A stretch of 64,000 nt of DNA from Paratinospora sagittata (Eukaryota > Streptophyta > Magnoliopsida > Ranunculales > Menispermaceae), in NCBI GenBank assembly GCA_035771175.1, contig CM069604.1:17609115-17673114 (forward strand), written 5' to 3'. Made by a program: the position numbers and the translations under genes. Below the pieces are notes generated by a model. It had not been told where the DNA came from, searched no databases, and saw nothing but the letters and a program-made list of their open reading frames with translations. Shown here one piece after another: positions 34,661 to 44,404 of the stretch (its first letter is position 1; every line of letters starts with the position of its first letter).

Positions 34661-35760
34661 TACCCACCTCAGATATTCCACTTTTTTTCATTCAATTTTC
34701 ATTCTTTTGTTTACTTTATTTTTTATAGAATACTACACCCCCAAACTTGTTTCTTTTCAACACATAGGCATAACATTCTTTTCTTTTCTTTTTCTCATTC
34801 TTTCCATTCTTTTTTTTTTTTTTTTTTTCTAGAGAGCTCATAAAATAAGCAAAAAAAGATAACACTCCAACATAATCTAAGTGTATAAGATGCGTAGGTT
34901 GAAAAATAAGGAATTTAAACATATCCAACTCAAGTGAATTAATGCATAGGTAATCAAAGAAAAGATCATAAAGCTCAAAATGGGTGACTAAGGATATAAT
35001 CAAAAATAAGGTTGGCTATATGGCTCAAACTCATCCAAACATGGCCTAAATCATTTTTCTCATGGCATGCTCTCTAGGATTTCACCTCAAGTGATAATCA
35101 AATTTGTTATAGGATTTCTAGAGATCTAATGTATATAACTTTACTTGCACACATCCAATCCAAACAAGTCACGATTCTACAAAATCAACCACACTAGACA
35201 TGTAGAGAATTTTAAACAAAACCAAGTTCAAAGTTGAATCAAGCACACAGACTTATAAATTACTCTCTACATTATCCTAGAGTAATGTTCATATACATGT
35301 TCTCTTATCATTAGCCATTCAGAATTTTGAAAAAAAAAAGAATCAAATCAACATTTTGTAAGAGAATAAGATGATCCTAACCTAAAATTAACCCATCTTT
35401 ACCATGACAAGTCAAAAAATCAAAACTCTCTCCCTAAACTTAAAACAAGCATTGTCCTCAATGCTTCACAATAACACCATAGCATAACATGGATGGAAAT
35501 AAAATAGATAAAGATAAGAAAACCCCATATAACCCAAAAGGGTCAAAGTCGCATAAGCTCTCCATCCTCTACATGTAGCTCTCATGGGAACCCCCAAACT
35601 TGATCTAGAACTTGGGAATGAGATAACAAAAGACAAGTCATTCGTAAAGGTAGATACTAAACAACTAAAGAAACAAAATAAATGAACTAAAACATATTTA
35701 AAAACTGGTCAGTTGCCTCCCAACAAGCACTTAGTTTATAGTCATTAGCTTGGCGTTCTC
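34661..35760 (-). other. Athila-like noncoding region
   Basis: Noncoding sequence with signatures of Athila-type elements on the minus strand: 'aagtttgggggtgtagta' (complement of 34726-34743), 'agcattgaggacaatgc' (about 35449-35465) and 'cttgttgggaggcaac' (about 35716-35731). A T24 run lies at 34805-34828. The open frame 34716-35003 spans the poly(T) and is not a gene. Confidence 0.7.
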
Positions 35761-35763
35761 TTC

Positions 35764-36350
35764 TCATTTAAATTGAGTGTGTTTCCTTATTATTTCAAGC
35801 AGCCTCCCGTCTTCCTCATTGTTCAGCTTTGATGAAGGAATCACCAGACTTGTGCATTTTTCCCACAAAAAATTATATGAACGATCCTCAAATAGAAACA
35901 TAGAGTTCGATGAAGTATCACTCCCATCTAATGGAGGAATGTCATCGAAATACTCAATTGGTGCTTTCAAACATATATGCATTAATTTTCAAGCACCTCT
36001 AAATGAATTTTAACATCATCAATAACCTCCTCAACTTTAGCTTGTATCCTTTGAGCAAACGGATCCTCAAAATCAAAAACATACTTTGTGACATCCAAAC
36101 ACTCTTTCACCTTGGTAGGCACTACATCAACATATGGCATCATAAGATCGCCCGATTGCACATCCTTTGGCACCTCTTGATCACCACACTCAAGTACATC
36201 CACCGATTGAGCATTCATCTCTTCTCCTCTCGAGGCCTCATAACGTTGCATCACTTCTAAAATACTTAATTGTCTTAGTAGAGGCGGTGGTGGTGGTGTC
36301 ATGTCTTGACATAATGAAACAACCCCCTTAACATCTTTTTCACCGCTCAA
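35764..36350 (-). pseudogene. Athila-like gag-pol junction remnant
   Basis: Two open pieces, 35982-36350 and 35764-35982, follow an ALPSDTEVNP-like stretch (about 36355-36400, stops included) that in Athila marks the end of gag. The first has a Pro-rich run (TPPPPPLLRQ) and a VKIHLEVLEN-like end. The second ends near LLEIIRKH, which resembles the linker just before Athila RT. RT itself is absent: the sequence passes directly into the noncoding region near 35760. Assignment is by weak motif resemblance. Confidence 0.5.
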
Positions 36351-36428
36351 TGTGATGACATTGTATTACTCGTTTGGGTTCACCTCAGTAGTACTAGGCA
36401 ATGAACCACGCTGTCGGGCATTCATGTC

Positions 36429-36803
36429 TTAAGTTAGTTGCCCCATTTGCACTTTAAGGTTCTTGAATGAAGCCCTTGTCTTCGTCATGAATGAGCTCAA
36501 CATATCCTCAAAAGAAGACTCATCCTCTACTTGATAGTAGAAATCCGATTGAGGTTGCAAGACATTCCATGAATTATCATAGGAGTAGTTCTCATTGTTA
36601 TAAATACCCGAATGGTATTGGTAGGGTAAACGGTTACCCATACAATTATAAGCCCAATGGTTACCATATTGAACTTGCTCCATATTTGAATCAAATCCTA
36701 AATATCCCATGCTTGCAACTCTCATTCTCTCCGTAGTAGGTTGAGATTTTACATCAATAAAATTAGATATTTGATGTTGAAAGTGGGATATTGATGCCGA
36801 CAA
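36429..36803 (-). pseudogene. Athila-like gag C-terminal fragment
   Basis: A 124-codon frame rich in Asn, Tyr and Gln (YQYHSGIYNNENYSYDN) ending in SFMTKTRASFKNLKVQMGQL, the pattern found at the end of Athila gag before the 'GSLPSTTEVNP' segment. Stops follow at 36429. The N-terminal capsid part is missing; the 36804-36968 interval is degraded leader. Confidence 0.6.
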
Positions 36804-36968
36804 TGTTGTACTAAGATCAACTTGCCCAAAACTATCTTGAAAAGTTGAGTGGTTGAAATTGTATGCTATTGCTTTACAAAAGAAACTACAAAAGAAAAAT
36901 CAAAAGAAAAATCTAAATTAAAATCTAAATTAGTTACTAATGATATTAGTGAAAATAGAGTGAATCAA

Positions 36969-36986
36969 TCCACAGCAACGGCGCCA
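36969..36986 (-). promoter_or_regulatory. tRNA-Asp-type primer-binding site
   Basis: The minus strand reads TGGCGCCGTTGCTGTGGA, two changes from the TGGCGCCGTTGCCGGGGA PBS of Athila-type gypsy elements. It starts six bases inside the LTR end ...ACGCATCA and fixes the element's orientation. Confidence 0.85.
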
Positions 36987-36992
36987 GAAACT

Positions 36993-38123
36993 TGATGCGT
37001 GCAAACCGCAAGCGTACGGTGCCAAGTTATAATATAAAACCGATGAGATATCGGGTTGTCGTCCTCTAGGATGATACTCACACTAAATACCGTTTCACTA
37101 ACCCTAGCTTTATTTAGAAAATCAAAGCTAAATGATTAATAAACTAAAAACAACAATTAAACAAGAAATATAATAAAAATAGCAAATTATGGGAATTTGG
37201 ATAAAAACCAATATGGTAAAACGTCTAGAAGTTCAATCTCTCATGTCAACTATGCTTAGAAATATGCGATATTCCTCAATTTGAGTTATAATTTATAAGC
37301 CGAAAATCCTGAGATTTCTAATACCCTCTCTCGAGTGCTGCATTATTCTTAGGAAATTAAGTTCGATCTATCAATAAGACCCAAAAAATCATTTCGATCT
37401 ATCAATAAGACCCAAAAACCCAAAAAATCATTAAGTTCTATGATTTTCCCTAAGACTTCATAAAACTCCAAGTCATGGTCTTTATATAGCTACAAGTCCA
37501 TAGGAAGTCATCCAAGAAGTGTCCAAGTCAAACTAGGAAAGTTTGCAACAAAATTAGAAAGTTTTTATTTTGAATTGCATATCCGCTTTCTTCCTCGCCA
37601 TTTTTATTCTTGTTCTCCACTCCAAATCAACCTCAAAACCATTTTATATTATATTATTTCAAGTAAGGAATCCATAGAAAAAAAACAAGTCAAATTTTAA
37701 GTTAAATTGAGAAAGTTATGGCCGAAATACAAAAGTCGTGCAGTTGGATTTTTACACAGCGTGGCGACCCGTTATGGAGCGCCGCGATGCCCAACTTGTG
37801 TGTTTTCTGCGTTTTTCTTCATTTTTCCTCCATCTTTCACACCTTCTTGCACATGTATCTTCATTCAAACATCTTGTACTTTGTTTCCATCATCCAAACT
37901 CACATTCATATCATCTAAACACCTACAAAACAAAGCAAATCTAATTAGTAACACACTTAGATAATCAAATCTATCAACTTATAGAATTAAAAACTGAAAT
38001 AAAGCATATTATACCAAAATGTGACTAAACTAACAAATAGATCAAAACTAAGACAACTAACCAAACTAATGCATAAATCATACTAAAACTTATCTAAAAC
38101 ATATCTAAATATGCAAGTCAACA
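36993..38123 (-). mobile_element. Athila-like 5' LTR (1131 bp)
   Basis: On the minus strand it runs from TGTTGACTTGCATATTTAG (38123) to ...GCACGCATCA (36993), with the TATA-like 'ctatataaagacc' near 37480. A CpG-rich block lies around 37755-37795. A 25-30 bp direct repeat (GATCTATCAATAAGACCC) occurs twice at about 37365-37420. The CGTACGCTTGCGGTTTGCACGC end is typical of this lineage. It is inserted in a Tat element whose coding sequence resumes at 38124. Confidence 0.85.
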
Positions 38124-39480
38124 ATGGTCCCATGCTAACATGCTAAGCATCAGAACTGATGTAATTGTGCACAGGTTGAATGTAACTCGAGCTTCAAACC
38201 CATACAACAGAAAATGAGGTCGCTGGGACTTGAAAGAGCCTAAGCCTTGAAAGAATAAGTCAACAGGTTAATCAAGGTCGATTTTATTAGAGAAGCTATG
38301 TACCCGGATTGGTTAGCCAACATAGAACTGGTGAAGAAGCTAAATGGAAAGTGGAGGACCTGCGTAGACTTCACCGACTTCAACAAGGTTTTATTCAAAG
38401 GAAAACTTTCCACTTTCTAGAATAGACCAGCTAATCGATGCCACGACAGGCCATGAGTTGCTAAGCTTCATGGACGCTTACTCCGAGTACAACCAGATCA
38501 GGATGCATTTAGCTGACTAGGAGAAAATGTCGTTCATCACAGATCGTGGGTTGTGCTGCTACAAGGTGATTCCATTCCGTTTGAAAAAGGAAGGGGCCAC
38601 TTACCAGATGCTCGTCAACTGAATGTTTGCAGATAAGCTCAGCCACACAACATAAGCTTATGTGGATGATATGTTGGTCAAGAGCTGCAACTCGAAGGAT
38701 CACCTCGCCAATCTCAGGGACGTCTTCTCCGTCCTGTGACATTATCGAATGCGGCTAAACACTAAGAAGTGCGTCTTTGGGGTTGGCTCAGGAAAATTTC
38801 TAGGCTTCATGATTAGCCAATGAGGGATTGAAGCCAACCTAGATAAAATCCAAGCAGCCTTGGACATGAAGGCACCGTCAAAGAGCTACAGAGACTCAAT
38901 GGTTACGTCGCCGCCCTCAACAGGTTCATTTCCAAATCCACTGATAAGTGCTTACCTTTATTTGAATCGCTAAAATCTGGGAAGATAAAGTGGGACGAAG
39001 TGTGCGAGGAAGCCTTTATGACACTAAAAAGCTACCTTAGCAGTGCGCCTCTTCTCTTAAAGCCTACCCTTGCAGAAAAGTTGTTCTTGTACCTGTCCAT
39101 TTTAGGGGTAGCAGTAAACTCAACACTCGTGAAAAAGAAAAGTAGGGTGTAAAAGCCAGTGTACTACATCAGCAAGTCCTAACTGGATACTGAAACAAAA
39201 TATCTGGAGATTTAAAAGCTGGTCCTAGTACTCATCACTTTAGCCAAAAAGCTATGGACCTACTTCCAGACTCATATTGTAGTGGTGCTAACTCAACACC
39301 CCTTGAAGCTAGTGCTACGAAAACCAGAGATGTTAGGACGACTAACAAAGTGAGCGAATGAGTTCGAGGAGTTTGACATTGAATATTGCCCCAAAAGTGC
39401 CATCAAAGGCCAAGCCCTGGCTGATTTCATCAATGAATTCTCTCCCTCACAACTGAAGCATGAAGAAACCGGTTTGGCCA
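38124..39480 (+). pseudogene. Tat-lineage gypsy reverse transcriptase and first RNase H
   Basis: Plus-strand RT remnant: the fingers region (NVTRASNPYNRKRGRWD), the palm (HELLSFMDAYSEYNQIRMHL, TDRGLCCYKVIPF) and AYVDDMLVKSCNSKDHL with the catalytic YVDD at about 38660, then LNTKKCVFGV, KFLGFMIS and GIEANLDKIQA. RNase H continues past 38980 (EEAFMTLKSYLSSAPLL). Stops (for example after HLAD and VN) and frameshifts abound. No gag or protease of this element lies in the window; the Athila 5' LTR abuts it at 38123. Confidence 0.85.
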
Positions 39481-40020
39481 GTGTGATACCCTAGAAGCTA
39501 ACGTGGATGGATTGGTTTGTAAGCAAGGCTCCAGAGCGGGAATAACCCTGATTTCCCCTGAAGTAGAAAAGTATATTTGTGTCGTTCGTTTTAGCTTTCT
39601 TACTTCTAACAACAAGGCTGAGTATAAAGCCCTCCTCGCTGACTTGAGGAGAACAAAAAAGTGGGGAGCTAAGAACCTCCAAATCTACAGTGACTCACAA
39701 CTCATTATTGGCCATGTCACCAAGAATATATGGATGCATCCTCACCTTCTGGCAGTGCGAGAATGCTAGCCAAGTTCGTGAAGTTCAAGGTGCTCCAAAT
39801 TCCTTGGGCAGAAAACTCTTTGGTTGATGCTTTATCAAAATGGGCATCTTCTTCGGACGAAGAGCTAGTGGGCTAAATTCCAGTCAAATTCCTCCCCTCG
39901 AAAACCGTCTCAACTGAGGAACACTTGGGATGTATCGAGAGGGCCAAATTCGAGATGGATGAGGTCATAGATTACTTGCTACATGACAGACTCCCAGACG
40001 ACAGAAACGAGCCAAAGTGG
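39480..40020 (+). pseudogene. Tat-lineage second (archaeal-type) RNase H
   Basis: The open frame 39503-39769 encodes MDGLVCKQGSRAGITLISPE, SNNKAEYKALLADL and LQIYSDSQLIIGHV. These carry the D...E...D pattern of the extra archaeal-type RNase H found only in Tat-clade elements such as Ogre and Retand. The initial catalytic Asp motif VDGSS has decayed to MDGL. It is followed by IPWAENSLVDALSKWASSS (about 39797-39850) and the linker MDEVIDYLLHDRLPDD. Coding similarity ends near 40020, where a SIRE LTR interrupts it. Confidence 0.85.
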
Positions 40021-40044
40021 TTTTCCACTTAGAATTCCCCTAAG

Positions 40045-42328
40045 TGTTCTGATGCTAACAACAAATATAACCATAGTACTAATGGTTTAATTGAATATGT
40101 TTCAGCACCAACGAAAAGTCAACAGGCCAATATATCAAGTGGATCAAACAAATGCAAAGGTAAAGGCAAAAATTGGACGTGTTGACTTGAAGACAATATA
40201 TGAGAGCTTACAAGTACTTAGAACTAGGTTGTAATTTTTTTTGCCTCTATATTGCTAATTTATTTCCAAATCATTGCATACATGCATCATATTTTAAAAT
40301 CATTTGTTTTTCTAAGTCAAATCGATTTTCATGTTAGTCATATGTTTGACTTTTACCAAAATTGATTTAAACACTTGCATGAACATCAATCTAATCATAA
40401 CTCAATGTTTCCAAGTGTATTTGAATTTAGTTTTTCGAGAAATCAAATTGTGGACTTAGAAAATTTTTGAAAAATCAAAAACCAAGTTTCTGTGCAAGCA
40501 AAAACGTGTTTCATTATTAAGAAACACACTTTCTTGCTGTCCAGAGAGAAATTTCTCAATTGGACATATAAAAACGCGCTTTCTTAAACAGAAATGCGCT
40601 TCTTGTATTCTCAGAATGATGAACTTTTCTCAGGGACAAGGAAACACGCTTCTTCTTCAAAAACGTGCTTCTTAAAATGTCCAGAAATTGATGCCCTATG
40701 GAATTGAACAGAAAAGTGCTTCTCCTCTGAGAAACACGCTTATCACTTTTTGGACATTTTTGGAAATTTACACAGAAACACGCTTCTACTAGAGAAATGT
40801 GTTTCTATCTTTTTGGGTATTTTTGAAATTTGCACAAAAACGCAGTTTCTTTAACAGAAATGTGTTTCTCCATGTTTTCCTGAGAACTATTTTTAGTATT
40901 TTTCAAACAGAAATGTGCTTCTCTCTACAGAAACGCATTTCCTACTTTTTTCGGGGTATTTCTCTATAAATACACCTTTTAGATCATTTGAAGCAACTTT
41001 TTGCAAAATCTTTAGAAGCTTGTGCATTTTTGTTTTCTCTTGGTTTTCAAAAGTTCAAGTGTTTTGATTTGAGAGGAAAAGGTCTTGATCTTCAAGTGTT
41101 CATCATCCTTCAAGTTTTTCTCTCTACTTTGAAGAAATATGTTGTGCCTTCATCTTCAATCTTTGAGAAGATCATTTTGAGAGATTTCTAAGACTTGGTG
41201 TGTTTGAAACTTGTGTTAATGTTTTCGTTTTCCTTTTTTTCAAAAAGAAAATCTAAGTTTTTACAAAATCTTTTTCAACTTGGTTTTGAGAAAAATCATT
41301 CAAGTGTCCAAATTGTTTTCAACAAGTGTTCAAATGTTTTTACAAACATTTCAATATCTCTCTTTTGGGTTTTCTCTTCATGCTTCAATTTGAAATCTTC
41401 TTTTGAGAGAAACCTATCTTGATACTTAGGGAAATTGCACGCTTGATTTTAAATCTAAAAGTTTTTTCTAGAATTTAAGTGTTTTGTGAGAAAATGAGAG
41501 AATGAGCCTTTATCTATATCTTTTATCTCTTCTCAAAACACCTAGAGATAGAGAGATAGATAAAGAGAGAGAGAGAGAAAAAGTTTTGAATGAAATTCGT
41601 CTTGGTGATTTTGGAGCTTCAGTTCTGCATCAATCATGTTTATTTTCCAACAACCTTCAAATGAGCAATATGGATACATGAAAGGTATATGGTTGTAAGT
41701 GTTTCTCATTCCATGAGCTTTAATTTCATATCTTGTATTGAATGAAATTGTAATATCCTACGCTTTATTGTAATTGTTCCAAGTATTTTGGAATAAACAT
41801 TTATGATATAGTTCACTTAGTATTCTTATGTTGGAATCTAGGTTTAGTTTCACCCTTCTCTTGAAAAGGTTCAAGTGGTTCTTCCTTAGCCCGTGAAAAG
41901 GAAACCGACTTTTCCTTTGCCCATAAAAAGGAACAACTGGTTCATCCTTAGCATAGTAAAAGGATGTTAGGTTCTTCCTTATCCGGCTAAAGGAAGTAGA
42001 CGGTTCATCCTTAGCCCGTAAAAGGATAGGTTTGCCTTGAACCTATAAAAACACAAGGGTAACGGTTAGATTCACACTTGGTAAGTGAATCAGAGATAGT
42101 GGAATCCTAGAGAGGTTTTCTGTAGGCGTGGACGTAGGAAATTAGATTTCTGAACCACGTTAAAATCTTGTATCTTAGCATTTTAATTTCTGCACTTTAC
42201 CTTTGTACATGTTCTATTTGATTAAATGACTCAATTAATTTAAGGAACACAAGATCAACATAAGATAAATTTAAAATTGACCAAATTGGCCAAGACACCC
42301 AATTCACCCCCACTCTTGGTGACCAACA
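40045..42328 (+). mobile_element. SIRE-type LTR, second subfamily (2.28 kb), plus orientation
   Basis: Starts TGTTCTGATGCTAAC and ends ...GGTGACCAACA at 42328, directly followed by a PBS. U3 carries the AAACACGCTTC array (40500-40945). A TATA-like 'tctataaatacac' lies at 40966-40978. R-U5 contains short hairpin repeats of 'ccttagcccgtgaaaagg' (41885-42030) and the 'ccaattcacccccactcttgg' end. It interrupts the Tat pol. Open frames inside it (40988-41422) are R-region sequence. Confidence 0.8.
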
Positions 42329-42330
42329 AT

Positions 42331-42342
42331 TGGTATCAGAGC
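42331..42342 (+). promoter_or_regulatory. Initiator tRNA-Met primer-binding site
   Basis: TGGTATCAGAGC, a perfect complement of the 3' end of plant initiator tRNA-Met, two bases inside the LTR end. It marks the LTR at 40045-42328 as a 5' LTR. Confidence 0.95.
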
Positions 42343-43090
42343 GAGTGCTCATGATTTAAGGCTTGACATCCTTGAGCAAAAGATCAAAATCGCCAATACC
42401 ATAAAATTTTACTTAGGTGATAACCTAGTATCTCTACCTGGGCTTGATGACCAAAATTTCATGTATTAGCGGATTAGAATAAGAGTATTCCTTAAGGCCC
42501 AATCATTTCATAGGTTGAACATAGTTATTGATAGATCATATGTGCCCATTAGAGTCATAAATAAAGTTGAAGTCTCCAAACCAAAGAAGAGATAGGATAG
42601 AAAAGAAAACAACTTGTTAGATTCGACAAATCAACTAGAAATCTAATTAAGTCTAGCCTTTTACAAAATGACATAGATAGATTTTCTTCGTGTGCTACAT
42701 TTAAGGAAGACTTAGAGCTTAAATTAATATTAGAGAGAGAAAAAACCTCTATAATAGAAAGACAATTAGGCAAACCTAAGGTTAGATACTTTGAGCCAAA
42801 CACATACCATAGGAACACTAGAAATTCTTTTAAGGATAAACATCATAGAATGGTATGGGTTCTTAAGGCTATGATTCACCAAATCACTTAGAGTCACATT
42901 TTTGAACCATACGCTAAGTTGTTTGGCCTTAGACACTTAGGCTTCAATCACTTTAGGCATCTTTCATATCTTTGTGTTACACTTGCTGATTTATATCTTA
43001 TTTCTGACAATTGGAAGTAATTTAGGCTCAATCAAATAACTTTGATTTATTATGCCTATGCTTGCGAAAAGGTGTCAATCACATTGAACT
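42343..43090 (+). pseudogene. SIRE-type copia gag remnant
   Basis: Read in the frame of 42392, the translation gives FYLGDNLVSLPGLDDQNFMY, RIRIRVFLKAQS and VINKVEVSKPKKR, which resembles the copia gag N-terminus (a 'FDGxNYxYWKxRM' type block and a 'VPKPxxxWD' block). Stops occur at 42466 and 42598. A later basic stretch (TYHRNTRNSFKDKHHRMVWV, about 42800-42860) may be the gag spacer after a deletion. It ends without protease or later domains. Confidence 0.55.
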
Positions 43091-44015
43091 TGTTTAATGG
43101 TTAATTATACTGCTCAATGTTTGATTGATGCAAAACATACTAGTTATGCAACTTGGAAATGTGAACTTGCAAAATTCACATCAATTTATTCCACTATCTC
43201 ATGTGAACATGTTTATATTATATATATTATTCACTATTGTAGAAGCATCATTTACTATATAATATAAATTTTATGCTCATACTAAATGGAATGTGCTTCA
43301 TAACTTTATTTATGAAATTCCACCCATTTAGTAATTTATGAGATTTTATGAATATAGTCAAAGTATTTGATTATGACATGAGCTTGCTTAAAATATTTTA
43401 ATTGTTCATATATGTTCATATGCTCATAAATTTTGGAGTTGGACTAAAATTAATGTTTATCATTTCAAGTCCATTTATCTTGTATTTTAAATTTTAAATG
43501 ATATATCATTTGAAAATACAAGATATTGAATAGTTGAAGCGGCATGTACTTCAAACATTATTCAATTATAGCCATTTCACTATCTCATTCACTTCCTTGG
43601 AAATGATCAAACCGAGTCTAAGAATATATAATTCTTAGAAATTATGTGAACGCCTCAAAAGGCGATAGCTCAATCTCAGCAAGGGAAAAAGGTTAGTAAG
43701 GGTAAGATAAGTTGATTATTTATTTGAACTTAATGAAACATATATTTTGAGGATCAAACAAAGTGAGATGAAGAATGATCTTCTCAAATACCTTGAATTA
43801 TAATAAAATCTTTTTTCTTTAGAAATCGTTAGTGGACAATGAACATGCTAGCTTTCATGAATAGGCATTGATGTGTGGATTATTTATTTAAATCATATCA
43901 TGTTTCATCATGCTTATATAATATCATGAATGCTATGTCTTCTTCTATGATTGAATAAATATCTATATTTGCTTATCATATTAGGAGGACACATGTTCAA
44001 ACACAAATTTACCAT
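43091..44015. other. Unassigned AT-rich sequence
   Basis: AT-rich, with stops in all frames and no domain or LTR terminus I can recognise. It lies between the SIRE gag remnant and the Tat integrase tail. It may be degraded SIRE interior or a further unrecognised insertion. Confidence 0.4.
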
Positions 44016-44400
44016 GTCATGACTTGCTTTCGGAATGGAGGCAATAATCCTAGTGGAGGTTGGCATACCCACCCTTTGAATAGAGCACTTCGACAAAAAG
44101 TTGAACTCAAAAGCCAAAGGACTTGACCTCGATCTGTTGGAAGAAAAAAGATAAGTAGCTCGACTCCAAGCTACAGCCTACCAGCAGTGCATTGCCCAGC
44201 ATTATGACGCAAAGGTCCAATCCAGGTCCTTCAAAGTCGGAGACCTAGTGTTACGGAAAGTCATGTTAAACACTCGTGAACCTGGAGTTGGAGCTTTTGG
44301 TCCGAATTGGGAATGGCCTTATAAGGTCACACTGATCTTAAGACCGGGGGTGTACGAGTTGGACGACTTAGAATGAAGGAGAATATCGAAACCCTGGAAT
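44016..44400 (+). pseudogene. Tat-lineage integrase C-terminus (interrupted in its last codons)
   Basis: Plus-strand continuation of the element at 38124-40020: LAFGMEAIILVEVGIPTL, EHFDKKLNSKAKGLDLDLL, VARLQATAYQQCIAQHYDAK, SFKVGDLVLRKVMLNTREPG and WPYKVTLILRPGVYELDDLE, ending KPWN. The final codons are split off by a SIRE solo LTR and reappear at 47317-47349, where the frame reads EHLKLYYQ followed by a stop. The integrase catalytic core is lost between 40020 and 44016. Confidence 0.88.
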
Positions 44401-44404
44401 GTTG

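Noticed and set aside
34716..35003. 95-codon minus frame with a poly-Lys run
   Set aside because: The Lys run is a T24 tract read on the other strand, inside an Athila noncoding region.
36429..36803. Possible host Asn/Tyr-rich protein
   Set aside because: Its end matches the Athila gag tail, and it lies between an Athila PBS and Athila noncoding motifs.
38124..40020. Possible endogenous pararetrovirus RT
   Set aside because: The second archaeal-type RNase H and the integrase tail at 44016-44400 fit a Tat-lineage gypsy element; no movement protein or coat motif is seen.
40988..41422. Two Phe/Ser-rich plus frames
   Set aside because: They follow the LTR TATA-like box in the R region of a SIRE LTR; no domain.
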